Part shown: in pieces, positions 63,502 through 64,000 of the stretch
Layout: each line of letters starts with the position of its first letter
Numbering within the stretch: position 1 is the first letter of the stretch
Assembly (NCBI RefSeq): GCF_024436055.1
Contig: NZ_JANFNH010000007.1
Span: forward strand, 101,082-165,081
Source: Streptantibioticus rubrisoli
GTDB lineage: Bacteria > Actinomycetota > Actinomycetes > Streptomycetales > Streptomycetaceae
Reading direction: 5' to 3'
Length of the DNA: 64,000 bases
Notes under the pieces: model-generated
Database searches by the model: none
Seen by the model: the letters and a program-made list of their open reading frames with translations, nothing else
What the model was told of the DNA's origin: nothing
Translations under genes and position numbers: made by a program

Positions 63502-63524
63502 ACCTCCCTCGGCAACCCGTCCGA

Positions 63525-64000
63525 TCAACGGCCGAAGGGCGCCGCCGAACCGTCACCGCCCGGCCATTGACGGCGGCCAGCCGACCGTACCGACGTCGCC
63601 GGCCCCACCAGCCCGAACGCCCGCGGTACCGCGGCCACCACCGCGGCCGCGCACACCCGGCCACCCACCTCCCGCACCGCACGCGCCGCCTCCACCAGCG
63701 ACGCACCCGTGGTCATCACGTCGTCCACCACGACCACGCAACCGTCCCGCAGCAGCCGACCACTGCCCGAGACCGCCGCCAGCGCGCCCGAGAGGTTCTC
63801 CAGCCGCTCAGCAGCCGAAAGCCCCGCCTGATCGGCGACCAGCCGCCGCTGCCGAAGCACCGCCAGCACCCGCGCCGACACCCCGCAACACCGCAGCTCC
63901 CGCGCCGCCCGCAACGCCACCCGCCGCGCCGGATCATGCCCCCGCGCGGCAGTGGCACGACGGGCGGAGGGGACGGGGACCAGGAGCAGGGGGGTGTGGG
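63525..64000 (-). CDS. ComF-family phosphoribosyltransferase, N-terminus cut by window edge
   Basis: The last ~158 residues of a ComF-type PRTase are visible; the frame runs off the right edge. [15 protein letters not shown] and [14 protein letters not shown] are the conserved ComF middle, and the PRPP loop is [21 protein letters not shown]. Zinc-ribbon residues expected at the N-terminus lie outside the window. ComF proteins are linked to DNA uptake or nucleotide salvage; in Streptomyces the role is unproven. It is upstream of and co-oriented with hpf, which is about 460 bases away. Confidence 0.93.
   Translation of the reverse strand, partial: HTPLLLVPVPSARRATAARGHDPARRVALRAARELRCCGVSARVLAVLRQRRLVADQAGLSAAERLENLSGALAAVSGSGRLLRDGCVVVVDDVMTTGASLVEAARAVREVGGRVCAAAVVAAVPRAFGLVGPATSVRSAGRRQWPGGDGSAAPFGR

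Larger units (their letters stand above)
63065..63524. other. Long 5' region of hpf
   Basis: These 460 bases between comF and hpf contain an 18-codon frame (63154-63210), a 10-bp stem (63120-63129 with 63164-63173) and a possible SigB/SigH-like promoter (63478-63501). A GC-balanced block between them has no other gene. Confidence 0.5.

Overview
The window is high-GC actinobacterial DNA, almost certainly from a Streptomyces or close relative. The signs are GC-rich third positions, frequent GTG/TTG starts, an ANTKRDSFALAA tmRNA tag, a 1651-residue NAD-glutamate dehydrogenase, paired PkaA/PkaB-type kinases, and the order murA-hup-malic enzyme-helD-ssrA-smpB-ftsX-ftsE-prfB-pkaB-pkaA ... gdh ... 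secA-hpf. That order matches, from memory, the central core chromosome around SCO2943-SCO3010 of S. coelicolor. No search was run, so family names rest on motifs read by eye.

Layout. 1-4.4 kb: a helicase cut by the left edge, an MFS exporter, a tRNA-Cys followed by two degenerate tRNA-like tandem copies, and a secreted SLT transglycosylase behind a structured leader. 4.5-11 kb: a three-gene molybdenum hydroxylase (xanthine dehydrogenase-like) operon and a GH20 hexosaminidase. 11-16.6 kb: an accessory-looking island. It holds a HTH/DUF397/anti-sigma-type ATPase trio, a WXG100-like small protein, a DUF1023 hydrolase overlapping a lipoprotein gene, and a decayed gene. 16.6-24.4 kb: DUF3039, YqgE/AlgH, murA, hup, malic enzyme, a candidate small RNA, a 23-bp tandem repeat and helD. 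24.4-28.7 kb: tmRNA, smpB, S41 protease, ftsX, ftsE, one ordered trans-translation and cell-division block on the minus strand. 29-36 kb: a tiny zinc-ribbon membrane protein, a repeat-rich LAETG sortase substrate, prfB and two membrane Ser/Thr kinases. 36-49 kb (plus strand): an FHA/FtsK (ESX-like) ATPase, a sugar ABC importer without its own ATPase, a GT2-TagF fusion, an acyltransferase on the other strand and a multi-TM membrane protein, suggesting cell-envelope polymer synthesis. 49-64 kb: gdh, a HAD phosphatase, DUF6912, an Rv3235-like protein, secA, GNAT, an AlkX/YcaQ-type glycosylase, a NarL response regulator, long-form HPF and ComF (cut by the right edge).

The most unusual points are: a sugar permease with a large extracytoplasmic insert between TM3 and TM4; a DUF397 protein whose signature module is triplicated; a DUF1023 hydrolase/lipoprotein pair with an effector-immunity look; a molybdenum hydroxylase large subunit without the usual catalytic Glu; an FHA-FtsK protein with one degenerate ATPase module; and two RNA-level candidates, an sRNA upstream of helD and a leader-peptide/hairpin ahead of hpf.
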